Made by a program: the position numbers and the translations under genes. This document shows positions 1 to 7,015 of a stretch of 33,064 nucleotides of DNA, piece by piece. The notes under the pieces are model-generated. The model was given only the letters and a program-made list of their open reading frames with translations. It had not been told where the DNA came from and did no database searches. The stretch is from Rhodanobacter sp. GTDB taxonomy: Bacteria; Pseudomonadota; Gammaproteobacteria; Xanthomonadales; Rhodanobacteraceae. The stretch spans positions 1 to 33,064 of the forward strand of contig DAHUXL010000033.1 in NCBI GenBank assembly GCA_027307195.1, in the 5' to 3' direction. How positions within the stretch are numbered: position 1 is the first letter of the stretch; each line of letters starts with the position of its first letter.

Positions 1-40
1 CTGTTACCATCGACCACCGCCTCATCCCGTCTTTCGATCC

Positions 41-2023
41 ATGCTCAATCCGCAACAACTGGCCGCCGTCGAACATTGCGACAGCCCGCTGCTGGTGCTC
101 GCCGGTGCCGGTTCCGGCAAGACCTCGGTGATCACCCAGAAAATCGCGTACCTGATTGCACGCAAGCATCTGGCGCCGTCGAAGATCGCCGCGATCACCT
201 TTACCAACAAGGCTGCGCGCGAGATGCGCGAGCGCGTGGCCAAGCTGGTCAGCACCGAGGACGCAGCTGCGTTGACCGTGTGCACGTTCCACGCGCTGGG
301 CCTAAAATTCCTGCAGATCGAACATGCGCGCGCCGGACTGCGCCGCGGCTTCTCGGTGCTGGACGCCGACGACAGCGCCGGCATCGTCAAGGAGCTGTCG
401 CCCAAGGGCGCAAAGAATGATGTGCTGTTCGGCATCCGCAACCTGCTCAGCCGCGCCAAGAACGGCGGACTCTCGCCGGAGGAGGCACTCGCCGCTGCGC
501 GCAGTCCGCGCGAGCTGGAAGCGGCGACGATCTACGACATGTACCAGCGGCGCCTCGCCGCGTTCAACGCGGTCGACTTCGACGACCTGATCCGGTTGCC
601 GCTGCGCATCCTCGAAGCCGACAGCGAATGCCGCGACGCCTGGCGCGAGCGCCTGCGCTATTTGCTGGTGGACGAATACCAGGACACCAACGACGCGCAG
701 TACCGCCTACTGAAGGTGCTGACCGGCGAACGCGGCGGGATCACCTGCGTGGGCGACGACGATCAGTCGATCTACGCCTGGCGCGGCGCGAACCCGGAGA
801 ACATCGACCAGCTCGGCCGCGACTGGCCAAGCCTGCGCGTGATCAAGCTGGAGCAGAACTACCGCTGTGGCAAGCGCATCCTGCGTGCGGCGAACCAGCT
901 GATCGCGAACAATCCGCACCTGCACGAAAAGAAATTGTGGAGCGAGCACCCGGAAGGTGCACCGATCCGCGTGCTGGAATGCAAGGAAGCCGAACACGAG
1001 GCCGAGCACGTCGCCGCGATCGCCACCACCCTGGCCGAGAAGCACAAGGCACGCTGGCACGACATGGCCATCCTCTACCGCGGCAACTTCCAGGCACGTC
1101 CGCTGGAGAAGGCCCTGCGTCTGGCGCGGATTCCGTATCACCTTACCGGCGCGCTGAGTTTTCTCGACCGCGCCGAGGTGAAGGACCTGCTGTGCTACCT
1201 GCGCCTGCTGACCAACCCCAGCGACGACGCCGCGTTCCTGCGCGTGGTCAACGTGCCCAAGCGCGAGATCGGCTCGACCACGCTGGAGAAGCTCGGCCAG
1301 CTCGCGCAGAGCCGGCACAGCTCGCTGCTCGATGCCATCCGCAGCGATGGCGTGCTGCGACAGCTCACCCCGCGCCCGGCTGCAGCGCTCGCCTCGTTCG
1401 CGAACCTTCTCGATGAACTGCGCAGCGCCTCGCTGCATCAGAGCGCGGCGGATCTGGTCGAGCTGATCCTCAAGCGCACCGGTTACGCCGCGCAGATCGC
1501 CGCCAGCACGCCTGACGCCAGCGTGCGCGAGCGCAAGCTCGGCAACCTGAGGGAACTGGCGGACTGGTTCCGCGCGATGCAGAAGGGTGGCAACAGCGCC
1601 GGCGACCTCGCCTCGCAGCTGGCCCTGCTCAGCCACGCCGACCGTGACGAACCGGGCAACGCCGTGCGCATGATGACCCTGCATGCGGCGAAAGGCCTGG
1701 AATTCCGCTTCGTCTTCATCGTCGGTTGCGAGGACGGCACGCTGCCGCACGAAGGCGCCATCGACGAAGGCCGCATCGACGAGGAGCGCCGCCTGATGTA
1801 CGTCGGCATCACCCGCGCCAAGGAACTGCTGACGCTGTCGTGGTCGGCCAAGACCAAGCGCTACGGTGACATCCACACCAACCAGCCCAGCCGCTTCCTG
1901 CATGAACTGCCGCAGGCCGATTTGCACTGGCAAGGCAAGGACCCGGAGGCGGACAAGGAAATCACCCGCGAGACCGCCCAGTCGCACATGGCCAAGATCG
2001 CGGCGATGCTGGCGGGTGGCTGA
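41..2023 (+). CDS. rep: ATP-dependent DNA helicase Rep (UvrD/Rep family, SF1A)
   Basis: 3'-5' DNA helicase that helps replication forks past bound proteins; cytoplasmic. At 660 aa it is close to the length of Rep and shorter than typical UvrD. All SF1A motifs are visible in order: Walker A AGAGSGKT (residues 21-28), motif Ia ITFTNKAAREM (about 52-62), Walker B LVDEYQDTN (about 209-217), motif III GDDDQSIYAWRGA (about 238), motif IV EQNYRC, motif V TLHAAKGLEF (about 545) and motif VI RLMYVGITRAK (about 584). The ATG at 41 gives the usual N-terminus, MLNPQQLAAV, starting about 20 residues before Walker A. No strong Shine-Dalgarno sequence is visible in the 40 bases before it. The gene stands alone, with 80 bases to the next gene. 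The Rep rather than UvrD or PcrA assignment rests on length and overall resemblance and is fairly secure. Confidence 0.95.
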   Translation: MLNPQQLAAVEHCDSPLLVLAGAGSGKTSVITQKIAYLIARKHLAPSKIAAITFTNKAAREMRERVAKLVSTEDAAALTVCTFHALGLKFLQIEHARAGLRRGFSVLDADDSAGIVKELSPKGAKNDVLFGIRNLLSRAKNGGLSPEEALAAARSPRELEAATIYDMYQRRLAAFNAVDFDDLIRLPLRILEADSECRDAWRERLRYLLVDEYQDTNDAQYRLLKVLTGERGGITCVGDDDQSIYAWRGANPENIDQLGRDWPSLRVIKLEQNYRCGKRILRAANQLIANNPHLHEKKLWSEHPEGAPIRVLECKEAEHEAEHVAAIATTLAEKHKARWHDMAILYRGNFQARPLEKALRLARIPYHLTGALSFLDRAEVKDLLCYLRLLTNPSDDAAFLRVVNVPKREIGSTTLEKLGQLAQSRHSSLLDAIRSDGVLRQLTPRPAAALASFANLLDELRSASLHQSAADLVELILKRTGYAAQIAASTPDASVRERKLGNLRELADWFRAMQKGGNSAGDLASQLALLSHADRDEPGNAVRMMTLHAAKGLEFRFVFIVGCEDGTLPHEGAIDEGRIDEERRLMYVGITRAKELLTLSWSAKTKRYGDIHTNQPSRFLHELPQADLHWQGKDPEADKEITRETAQSHMAKIAAMLAGG

Positions 2024-2103
2024 GTTGACGGCCTAGGGCAAATGTTTTCCAGTTCCACCCTCGACAGCCAGCCGCACTTGCCTTCCTGCGCCAAGGGATT
2101 CCG

Positions 2104-3684
2104 ATGATCGACTCGACCAGGGCCTACACCAAGCTCATCGCCGCATTCAACCAGAATGACTGGCCGCGGGTGCAGCAACGTGCGGCGCAACTTCTGCCTG
2201 TCGCCCCGCACGATGCGGTAGTGCATTTCATGGCTGGCGTGGCTTGCATGCAGACACAACAGATGCCGCAGGCACTGGATCACCTGCTCAAGGCCACCCA
2301 GCTGGAACCAGGCCGCGCCGACTTCCTCGCGCAATACGCGAGGGCACTGACCCTGGCCCGGCGAATGCGGGAGGCCCGGCTTGTGGCGGACGAGGCCATG
2401 AGTTGCTCGCCCAATGACCCGATGACGCTGGATACACTGGGCGTGGCTTACACCCAGGTCAATGCGTTCGAGCAGGCGGCGACCGCCTTTCGCCGCACGG
2501 TAGCACTCATGCCCGGGCAGGCCTCCTCCCGATTCAATCTGGCCCATGCACTGACAGCCATCGGCGACAACGACGGCGCCGAACAGGAACTGGAGACAGG
2601 CATCCGGCTCGATCCTCGTTATTGGAAAGCACACCTCAACGTGGCCCAGCTGCGGCAGCAGGCCCCGACCAGCAATCACCTCAAACGGATGCAGGCGTTG
2701 CTGGCGCAGCACGGCAGCGACATCGGCGCGCAGATCTACCTCAACATCGCACTGGCCAAGGAGTACGACGACACCGCCGATTACCCGAAAGCCTTCGAGC
2801 ATTACGTGCGCGGCAACGCGGCGATACGCAGCCTGCGATCCTATTCGAGCAAGCACGACGAGGCCATGTTCGATGGCCTGATCCGCACGTTCCCCGCAGC
2901 GCACGACGGCCCCGTCGAGGGCGATCCTGCCGACGAGCCGATCTTCATCATTGGCATGCCACGCACGGGCACCACGCTGCTGGACCGCGTCCTTTCCAGC
3001 CATCCGGACGTGTACTCCGCAGGGGAACTGCAGAACTTTCCGACGGCGCTGCAACAGGCGTCAGGCAGCCGGCTGCCCTTGCTCTTCGACCCGGATATCG
3101 CCACCCATACGAGCGCCATCGACTGGCGGCAACTGGGCGCAACCTATCTCGCCAGCACTCGACCCGCCACGGCCGACCAACCGCGCTTCATCGACAAGCT
3201 GCCGCACAACTTCCTCTATGCCGGTTTCATCGCCCGCGCCCTGCCGAACGCCAGGATCATCTGCCTGCGCCGCGACCCGCTGGACACCTGCCTCGGCAAC
3301 TTCCGCCACCTGTTCGATCGGGAGACGCCCTTCTACGACTATTCCTTCGACCTGCTCGACACGGGGCGGTATTACATCCAGTTCGACCGCCTGATGGCAC
3401 ATTGGAATAAGGTTCTGCCCGGACGCATCCTGGAGCTGCCCTACGAATCGCTGGTGGAAGCACCTGAAGCCACGGCACGCCAACTGCTGGCATTCTGCGA
3501 CCTGCCCTGGAACGATGCCTGCCTGCGATCCGAGAGCAACACCGCACCAGTCAACACGCCCAATGCCTGGCAGGTGCGCGCGCCTATCTACCGCACCGCC
3601 ATTGGTCGCTGGAAACACTACGAACCGCAACTGCGCGAGCTGAAGAAACTGCTCACCGAGGCGGGTGTCGAGTTACGGGACTGA
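2104..3684 (+). CDS. TPR-repeat sulfotransferase family protein
   Basis: Predicted PAPS-dependent sulfotransferase fused to an N-terminal tetratricopeptide-repeat region, 526 aa. Residues 1 to about 190 are helical repeats with TPR-like A/G/Y/F spacing (for example DTLGVAYTQVNAFEQAATAF). The C-terminal half has the PAPS 5'-phosphosulfate loop IIGMPRTGTTLLDRVLSSHP (from about 280) and a 3'-phosphate-binding segment ARIICLRRDPLDTCLGNF (from about 383), as in the Sulfotransfer_3 family. A good ribosome site, AAGGGA at 2093-2098, lies 5 bases before the ATG. No signal peptide is seen, so the protein is probably cytoplasmic. The acceptor (protein, glycan or lipid) cannot be told from sequence and no sulfate-activation genes are nearby. 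It converges on the permease gene with only 16 bases between stops. Confidence 0.85.
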   Translation: MIDSTRAYTKLIAAFNQNDWPRVQQRAAQLLPVAPHDAVVHFMAGVACMQTQQMPQALDHLLKATQLEPGRADFLAQYARALTLARRMREARLVADEAMSCSPNDPMTLDTLGVAYTQVNAFEQAATAFRRTVALMPGQASSRFNLAHALTAIGDNDGAEQELETGIRLDPRYWKAHLNVAQLRQQAPTSNHLKRMQALLAQHGSDIGAQIYLNIALAKEYDDTADYPKAFEHYVRGNAAIRSLRSYSSKHDEAMFDGLIRTFPAAHDGPVEGDPADEPIFIIGMPRTGTTLLDRVLSSHPDVYSAGELQNFPTALQQASGSRLPLLFDPDIATHTSAIDWRQLGATYLASTRPATADQPRFIDKLPHNFLYAGFIARALPNARIICLRRDPLDTCLGNFRHLFDRETPFYDYSFDLLDTGRYYIQFDRLMAHWNKVLPGRILELPYESLVEAPEATARQLLAFCDLPWNDACLRSESNTAPVNTPNAWQVRAPIYRTAIGRWKHYEPQLRELKKLLTEAGVELRD

Positions 3685-3700
3685 ATCGCCGTCCGGTTGT

Positions 3701-4732
3701 TCAGATCAGCTTTTCCGCTTCCAGCTCGCTCTTCAGATAGGCGTAGTAGATCGGTGCGGCGATCACGCCGGGCAGGCCGAACGCGGCCTCCATCAGCAGC
3801 ATCGCGATGAGCAGCTCCCAGGCGCGGGCGCTGATCTGGGTGCCGACGATGCGTGCGTTGAGGAAATATTCCAGCTTGTGGATCAGGATCAGGAACACCA
3901 GCGCGGCGATGCCCACGCCCAGCGATATCGACAGGCCGGCAATGGCGATGGCGGTATTGGAAATCAGGTTGCCCACCACGGGCAGCAAGCCGACGATGAA
4001 GGTCACCACCACCAGCGTCTTCGCCAGCGGCACATGAACGCCCAGCAGCGGCAGCGCGGCAAGCAGGAAGATCGCGGTGAACAGGGTATTGATCAGCGAG
4101 ATCTTCAGCTGCGCGAACACGATGTTGTGAAACGCCGCAGCCAGATGCTGGGAGCGCAGGCTCAACGCCGCAGCCAACGGACCGACCTGGTGCGCCGGAC
4201 GGGCACGACTGAGGGCAATGACCGCACCCAGCACCAGGCCGATGATGATGTGCACGAACAGCCGCACGGCGCCCTTGCCAGCCAGTTGCAGGGTTCCCGC
4301 GTGCTTGCGGGCCAGCTCGATCGCGCCCACGCGCAGGTCATCGACGCTGTCGGGCAGGTTGTCGACCAGGATCGGCGGCAACTGCTGCCGGGCCTTTTCC
4401 ACCAGCGGCATCAGCTGTTCCTGCCACAGCAGTTCGGGATTGCCGATTTCGTTGCGAAAGAAGCTGATCCCACCGAGGATCAGCAGGATCAGCAGGCCGA
4501 CCACGATCGCGCCCAGCACGGCCACCACGACCACCCGCGCCCGGTCGCCGGAAATGCGCCGGCCCAGCAACGGGGTCATCGCCTGCACCAGCACGTAGAC
4601 CAGCAGTCCGGACAGCAGCGCCGACAGCAGGTGAACGTCGATGACCAGCACCAACGCCGCTGCGGCCAGCAGGTAACTCGCATAACGGATGGCCGGCGAA
4701 GGCTCGCGCGTGGTGGACAAGGAGGGATCCAT
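3701..4732 (-). CDS. AI-2E family transporter (PerM-like permease)
   Basis: Polytopic inner-membrane protein of 343 aa in the AI-2E/PerM family. The family includes exporters of autoinducer-2 and Na+/H+ antiporters, so the substrate is undetermined here. There are two early hydrophobic segments (about residues 17-52), a pair around 78-95, then a long soluble stretch with LPPILVDNLPDSVDDL. The C-terminal half is strongly hydrophobic (about 155-330), with GLLPVVGNLISNTAIAI and LEYFLNARIVGTQISARAWE, which resemble the family's conserved C-terminal segments. The ATG at 4732 is the only sensible start before the first membrane segment. It is transcribed divergently from the HAD phosphatase, leaving 124 bases for both promoters. 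Confidence 0.85.
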   Translation of the reverse strand: MDPSLSTTREPSPAIRYASYLLAAAALVLVIDVHLLSALLSGLLVYVLVQAMTPLLGRRISGDRARVVVVAVLGAIVVGLLILLILGGISFFRNEIGNPELLWQEQLMPLVEKARQQLPPILVDNLPDSVDDLRVGAIELARKHAGTLQLAGKGAVRLFVHIIIGLVLGAVIALSRARPAHQVGPLAAALSLRSQHLAAAFHNIVFAQLKISLINTLFTAIFLLAALPLLGVHVPLAKTLVVVTFIVGLLPVVGNLISNTAIAIAGLSISLGVGIAALVFLILIHKLEYFLNARIVGTQISARAWELLIAMLLMEAAFGLPGVIAAPIYYAYLKSELEAEKLI

Positions 4733-4856
4733 GCGTGGTGCAGCCGTGAGTGCGGGGCGGCCAGTCTGTCAGCAGCCCGTGCCGGCTGCCAACCCTGTCC
4801 CATCGCTGTCGTAAACTTCCGTCATTGTCGCGCTTCATCTCGCCCAAGGATTCTGC

Positions 4857-5747
4857 ATGTCACTCCGCCTGCCCACGACCCTGCTCACGCTTGCCCTGCT
4901 GGCCGGTTGTGCCACGACAAAGCCCCAGCCCGCCGTGGTGGCGCCTGCGCCGGAAGCGACGGCCGTGGTGAGCGTTGCCGCCAACGACAACCTCAACGCG
5001 GTGGCGTGGAGCCAGACCGCGATCGAGCACGACCTGATCTATCTGCAGACCTACCGCGACGCCCAATCGCGCCTGCTTGCCGCTGTGCGCGATCCGCAAT
5101 GGGATGCCCTGGGCAAGGCGGACCGGGTCGCCCCACTCAAGGGCCTGAAGCCTGCGGTGATTCTGGATATCGACGAGACCGTGCTGGACAACTCGCCGTA
5201 TCAGGCACGCGTGGTGAAGGGTGGCGGCGAGTTCAACGAGGCCGACTGGGCGGCCTGGTGCAGGGAGGCCCAAGCCCGTGCGTTGCCGGGTGCGGTCGAG
5301 TTCACCCAGTTCGCTGCCCAACACGGCATCGCCGTGATCTACATCTCCAATCGCGCCAAGGATCTGGACCAAGCCACCCTGGCCAACCTGCGCCAGGCCG
5401 GCCTCCCGGTGAGCGGGCCGCAGGCCTTTCTTGGCCTTGGCACCGTGGTCGATGACTGCGAGCAGGCTGGCAGCGAAAAGGGTTGTCGCCGGCAATTGGT
5501 CGCGCGGCACTACCGCGTGCTGATGCAGTTCGGCGATCAGATCGGCGATTTCGTCGACGTCAATGCGAACACCACCGACGGCCGTCGCAAGGCGGTCGCC
5601 GACTACCTGCCGTGGCTCGGTACGCGCTGGTTCGTGCTGCCCAATCCCACCTACGGCTCATGGGAAGCGGCATTGTTCAACAACGACTGGAGCGCGCCGC
5701 TGGAACAGCGGCGGCAGCAGAAAATCGATGCGATGCGCTACCAGTGA
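4857..5747 (+). CDS. HAD-family acid phosphatase lipoprotein (class B/C, e(P4)-like)
   Basis: Secreted phosphomonoesterase of the HAD IIIB acid phosphatase group, related to lipoprotein e(P4), 296 aa. The N-terminus is a lipoprotein signal: a hydrophobic stretch ending in a lipobox LAGC with Cys18, followed by a flexible Pro/Ala-rich linker. The catalytic motif DIDETVLDN begins at Asp104 (nucleophile), with Asp106 as the likely general acid. Other typical segments are YISNRAKDLDQATLANL (HAD motif II region) and QFGDQIGDF. AAGGA at 4846-4850, 6 bases before the ATG, fixes the start. The likely role is dephosphorylation of nucleotides or other phosphate esters in the periplasm or at the outer membrane for phosphate or cofactor salvage; that role is inference from the family. 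Confidence 0.9.
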   Translation: MSLRLPTTLLTLALLAGCATTKPQPAVVAPAPEATAVVSVAANDNLNAVAWSQTAIEHDLIYLQTYRDAQSRLLAAVRDPQWDALGKADRVAPLKGLKPAVILDIDETVLDNSPYQARVVKGGGEFNEADWAAWCREAQARALPGAVEFTQFAAQHGIAVIYISNRAKDLDQATLANLRQAGLPVSGPQAFLGLGTVVDDCEQAGSEKGCRRQLVARHYRVLMQFGDQIGDFVDVNANTTDGRRKAVADYLPWLGTRWFVLPNPTYGSWEAALFNNDWSAPLEQRRQQKIDAMRYQ

Positions 5748-5756
5748 CGCATGTGA

Positions 5757-5788
5757 AATTATTTAATTCATTTGAATCAATTATTTAA
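5757..5788. repeat. AT-rich element with a 10-bp direct repeat and central dyad
   Basis: AATTATTTAA occurs exactly at 5757-5766 and again at 5779-5788, a spacing of 22 bases or about two helical turns. Between the copies, and overlapping the first, is the dyad ATTCA-TT-TGAAT (5766-5777). The stretch is far richer in A+T than the rest of the window. It lies just upstream of the promoter at 5806-5834, in a place suitable for an UP element or a regulator-binding site. The function is inference. Confidence 0.6.
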
Positions 5789-5805
5789 CGCACAAAACAA
5801 AAGCA

Positions 5806-5834
5806 TTGCCTTAGCTTTAACGAACAAGTAATAT
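5806..5834 (+). promoter_or_regulatory. sigma-70-like promoter for the putative small RNA
   Basis: The -35 box TTGCCT (5806-5811) is separated by 17 bases from the -10 box TAATAT (5829-5834). Both match the consensus well and the spacing is ideal. The bases before it (about 5757-5805) are AT-rich. The predicted start of transcription is near 5841, leading directly into the hairpin series ending at 5940. Confidence 0.65.
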
Positions 5835-5840
5835 TTCCGC

Positions 5841-5940
5841 TGCCAACACCTGCTGACCCATCATTTTGCAGGCAAGGCCATTTCCCTTCCGGCTCTGCCG
5901 GATTTCCCCGTGAGGCCCCAGGCCCGCGGGGTTTTCTTTT
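5841..5940 (+). ncRNA. putative ~100-nt intergenic small RNA or attenuated leader
   Basis: Predicted transcript from the promoter at 5806-5834 to the terminator at 5906-5940. It can fold into three stem-loops: CCTGC (5849-5853) with GCAGG (5868-5872), extended by GCC (5842-5844) with GGC (5876-5878); CCGGC-TCT-GCCGG (5889-5901); and the terminator stem. C-rich single-stranded stretches (ACCCA, TTTCCC) lie between and within them. No plausible reading frame with a ribosome site is present. It sits 93 bases after the HAD phosphatase stop and 120 bases before the lipoprotein ATG, so it could be either a free sRNA or a regulatory leader that stops short of the lipoprotein gene. I do not recognise it as a named RNA family. 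Confidence 0.5.
5906..5940 (+). terminator. intrinsic (Rho-independent) terminator
   Basis: A 7-bp GC-rich stem, CCCCGTG (5906-5912) with CGCGGGG (5925-5931, one G-U pair), has a 12-base loop. It is followed immediately by TTTTCTTTT (5932-5940). This is the clearest intrinsic terminator in the window. Confidence 0.75.
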
Positions 5941-6060
5941 ATGGCGTCGCAAAATCCTGCGCCCCGCCCTTGTTTCCATATCATTGCGACCCTTACCCTG
6001 CGCGATCACGACGCTGCGCGGTGCGCTTTCGCTCCGCCGTCATCCACGCGAGAACCTGCC

Positions 6061-6990
6061 ATGCGCCTGCGCCCCTTCCGTTATGTCCTGTTGCCTTTGT
6101 CCGCCGCACTGCTGCTGAGCGCCTGTCACGGCAAGGATGCGCCCTCGCAACCAGGCGGCAGCACGCCGGAGGCAGCCTTGCAGGCCTCGGTCGAGCTGCT
6201 CAAGGCCGGTGACTTCAACGGGCTGTGGAAGCACGCGCTGCCGCCGGCCGACTACGCCAACATGCGTGCCGACTGGGGCCATCACCAACACGATCAGCAA
6301 CACGTCACGGCCGAGGATCGCGCCAAGTTCAACGCGACGATGCAGAAGCTCACCGAGCCGGACGCGGAGAACAAGCTGTACGCCGAACTGCAGCCGAAGC
6401 TGACCGCCATGGAACAGCAGTACAAGGACCAGTTGCCGGTGCTGATCAGTGTCGGCGAAGCACTGCTGAAAAGCGGCGTGGCGCAGAGCAAGACGCTCAG
6501 CGAGACCCAGAAGACCCAGGCCAACAGCGTGCTCGACGTGCTGGCGCCGTGGGTGCAGCAGACGCCGTGGTTCGACCAGGCCAAGGCCAGGCAGGCTGTC
6601 GGTGTGGCCGTGACGACGGCGCGCAAGCTGGATCTGAAAGATCCCGATCAGCTGCGCACGATGGATTTCGACACCTCGATGGGCAAGTACGCGACCGGTT
6701 ACGCCGGCCTCAAGCAGCTGCTGACGATCTACGGCCTGTCGGTGGACGACACGCTGAACTCGGTCAAGCTCACCCCGGTCTCGAACAGCAATGGCCACGC
6801 CGTGGTGAAAGTCGACTACACCCTGCTCGGCAAGCCGCTGTCGACTGAGTCGAAGCTGGTGCAGCAGGGCGGCCGCTGGTACAGCGAGGACATGCTGGAC
6901 AGCGCGCGCAAGGCGCATCAACAGCTGAGCCAGTTGGCCGGCAGCGCCAGTGTGTCGGCCGACGCCGGCACCGTCGCGAAACAAGACTGA
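6061..6990 (+). CDS. uncharacterised lipoprotein
   Basis: A 309-aa protein with a typical lipoprotein signal: MRLRPFRYVLLPLS, then a hydrophobic stretch and lipobox LSAC with Cys22. This sets the start at 6061, although the frame is open for another 120 bases upstream to 5941, right behind the terminator. The mature part is mostly helical and hydrophilic, with many Gln and Lys residues. It has a repeat-like start (TPEAALQASVELLKAGDFNGLWKHALP reads like a DUF4878-type or similar lipoprotein helix, seen in two parts) and a C-terminal region with alternating beta character (VKVDYTLLGKPLSTESKLVQ). No catalytic motif was recognised. It lies 25 bases upstream of plsB on the same strand and may be co-transcribed with it. 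Function unknown. Confidence 0.8.
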   Translation: MRLRPFRYVLLPLSAALLLSACHGKDAPSQPGGSTPEAALQASVELLKAGDFNGLWKHALPPADYANMRADWGHHQHDQQHVTAEDRAKFNATMQKLTEPDAENKLYAELQPKLTAMEQQYKDQLPVLISVGEALLKSGVAQSKTLSETQKTQANSVLDVLAPWVQQTPWFDQAKARQAVGVAVTTARKLDLKDPDQLRTMDFDTSMGKYATGYAGLKQLLTIYGLSVDDTLNSVKLTPVSNSNGHAVVKVDYTLLGKPLSTESKLVQQGGRWYSEDMLDSARKAHQQLSQLAGSASVSADAGTVAKQD

Positions 6991-7015
6991 ACAGCGCAGC
7001 CGTTAGAATAGACGG

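Noticed and set aside
3665-5455. 596-codon plus-strand frame starting at the end of the sulfotransferase gene
   Set aside because: It runs antisense to the AI-2E permease and out of frame in the HAD phosphatase; composition is that of a shadow.
5785-6009. 74-codon minus-strand frame over the putative sRNA
   Set aside because: Basic, low-complexity translation, no ribosome site, and it crosses a strong terminator.
5941-6060. Upstream extension of the lipoprotein frame (40 codons)
   Set aside because: It begins directly behind the intrinsic terminator and would bury the lipoprotein signal peptide, which starts at 6061.
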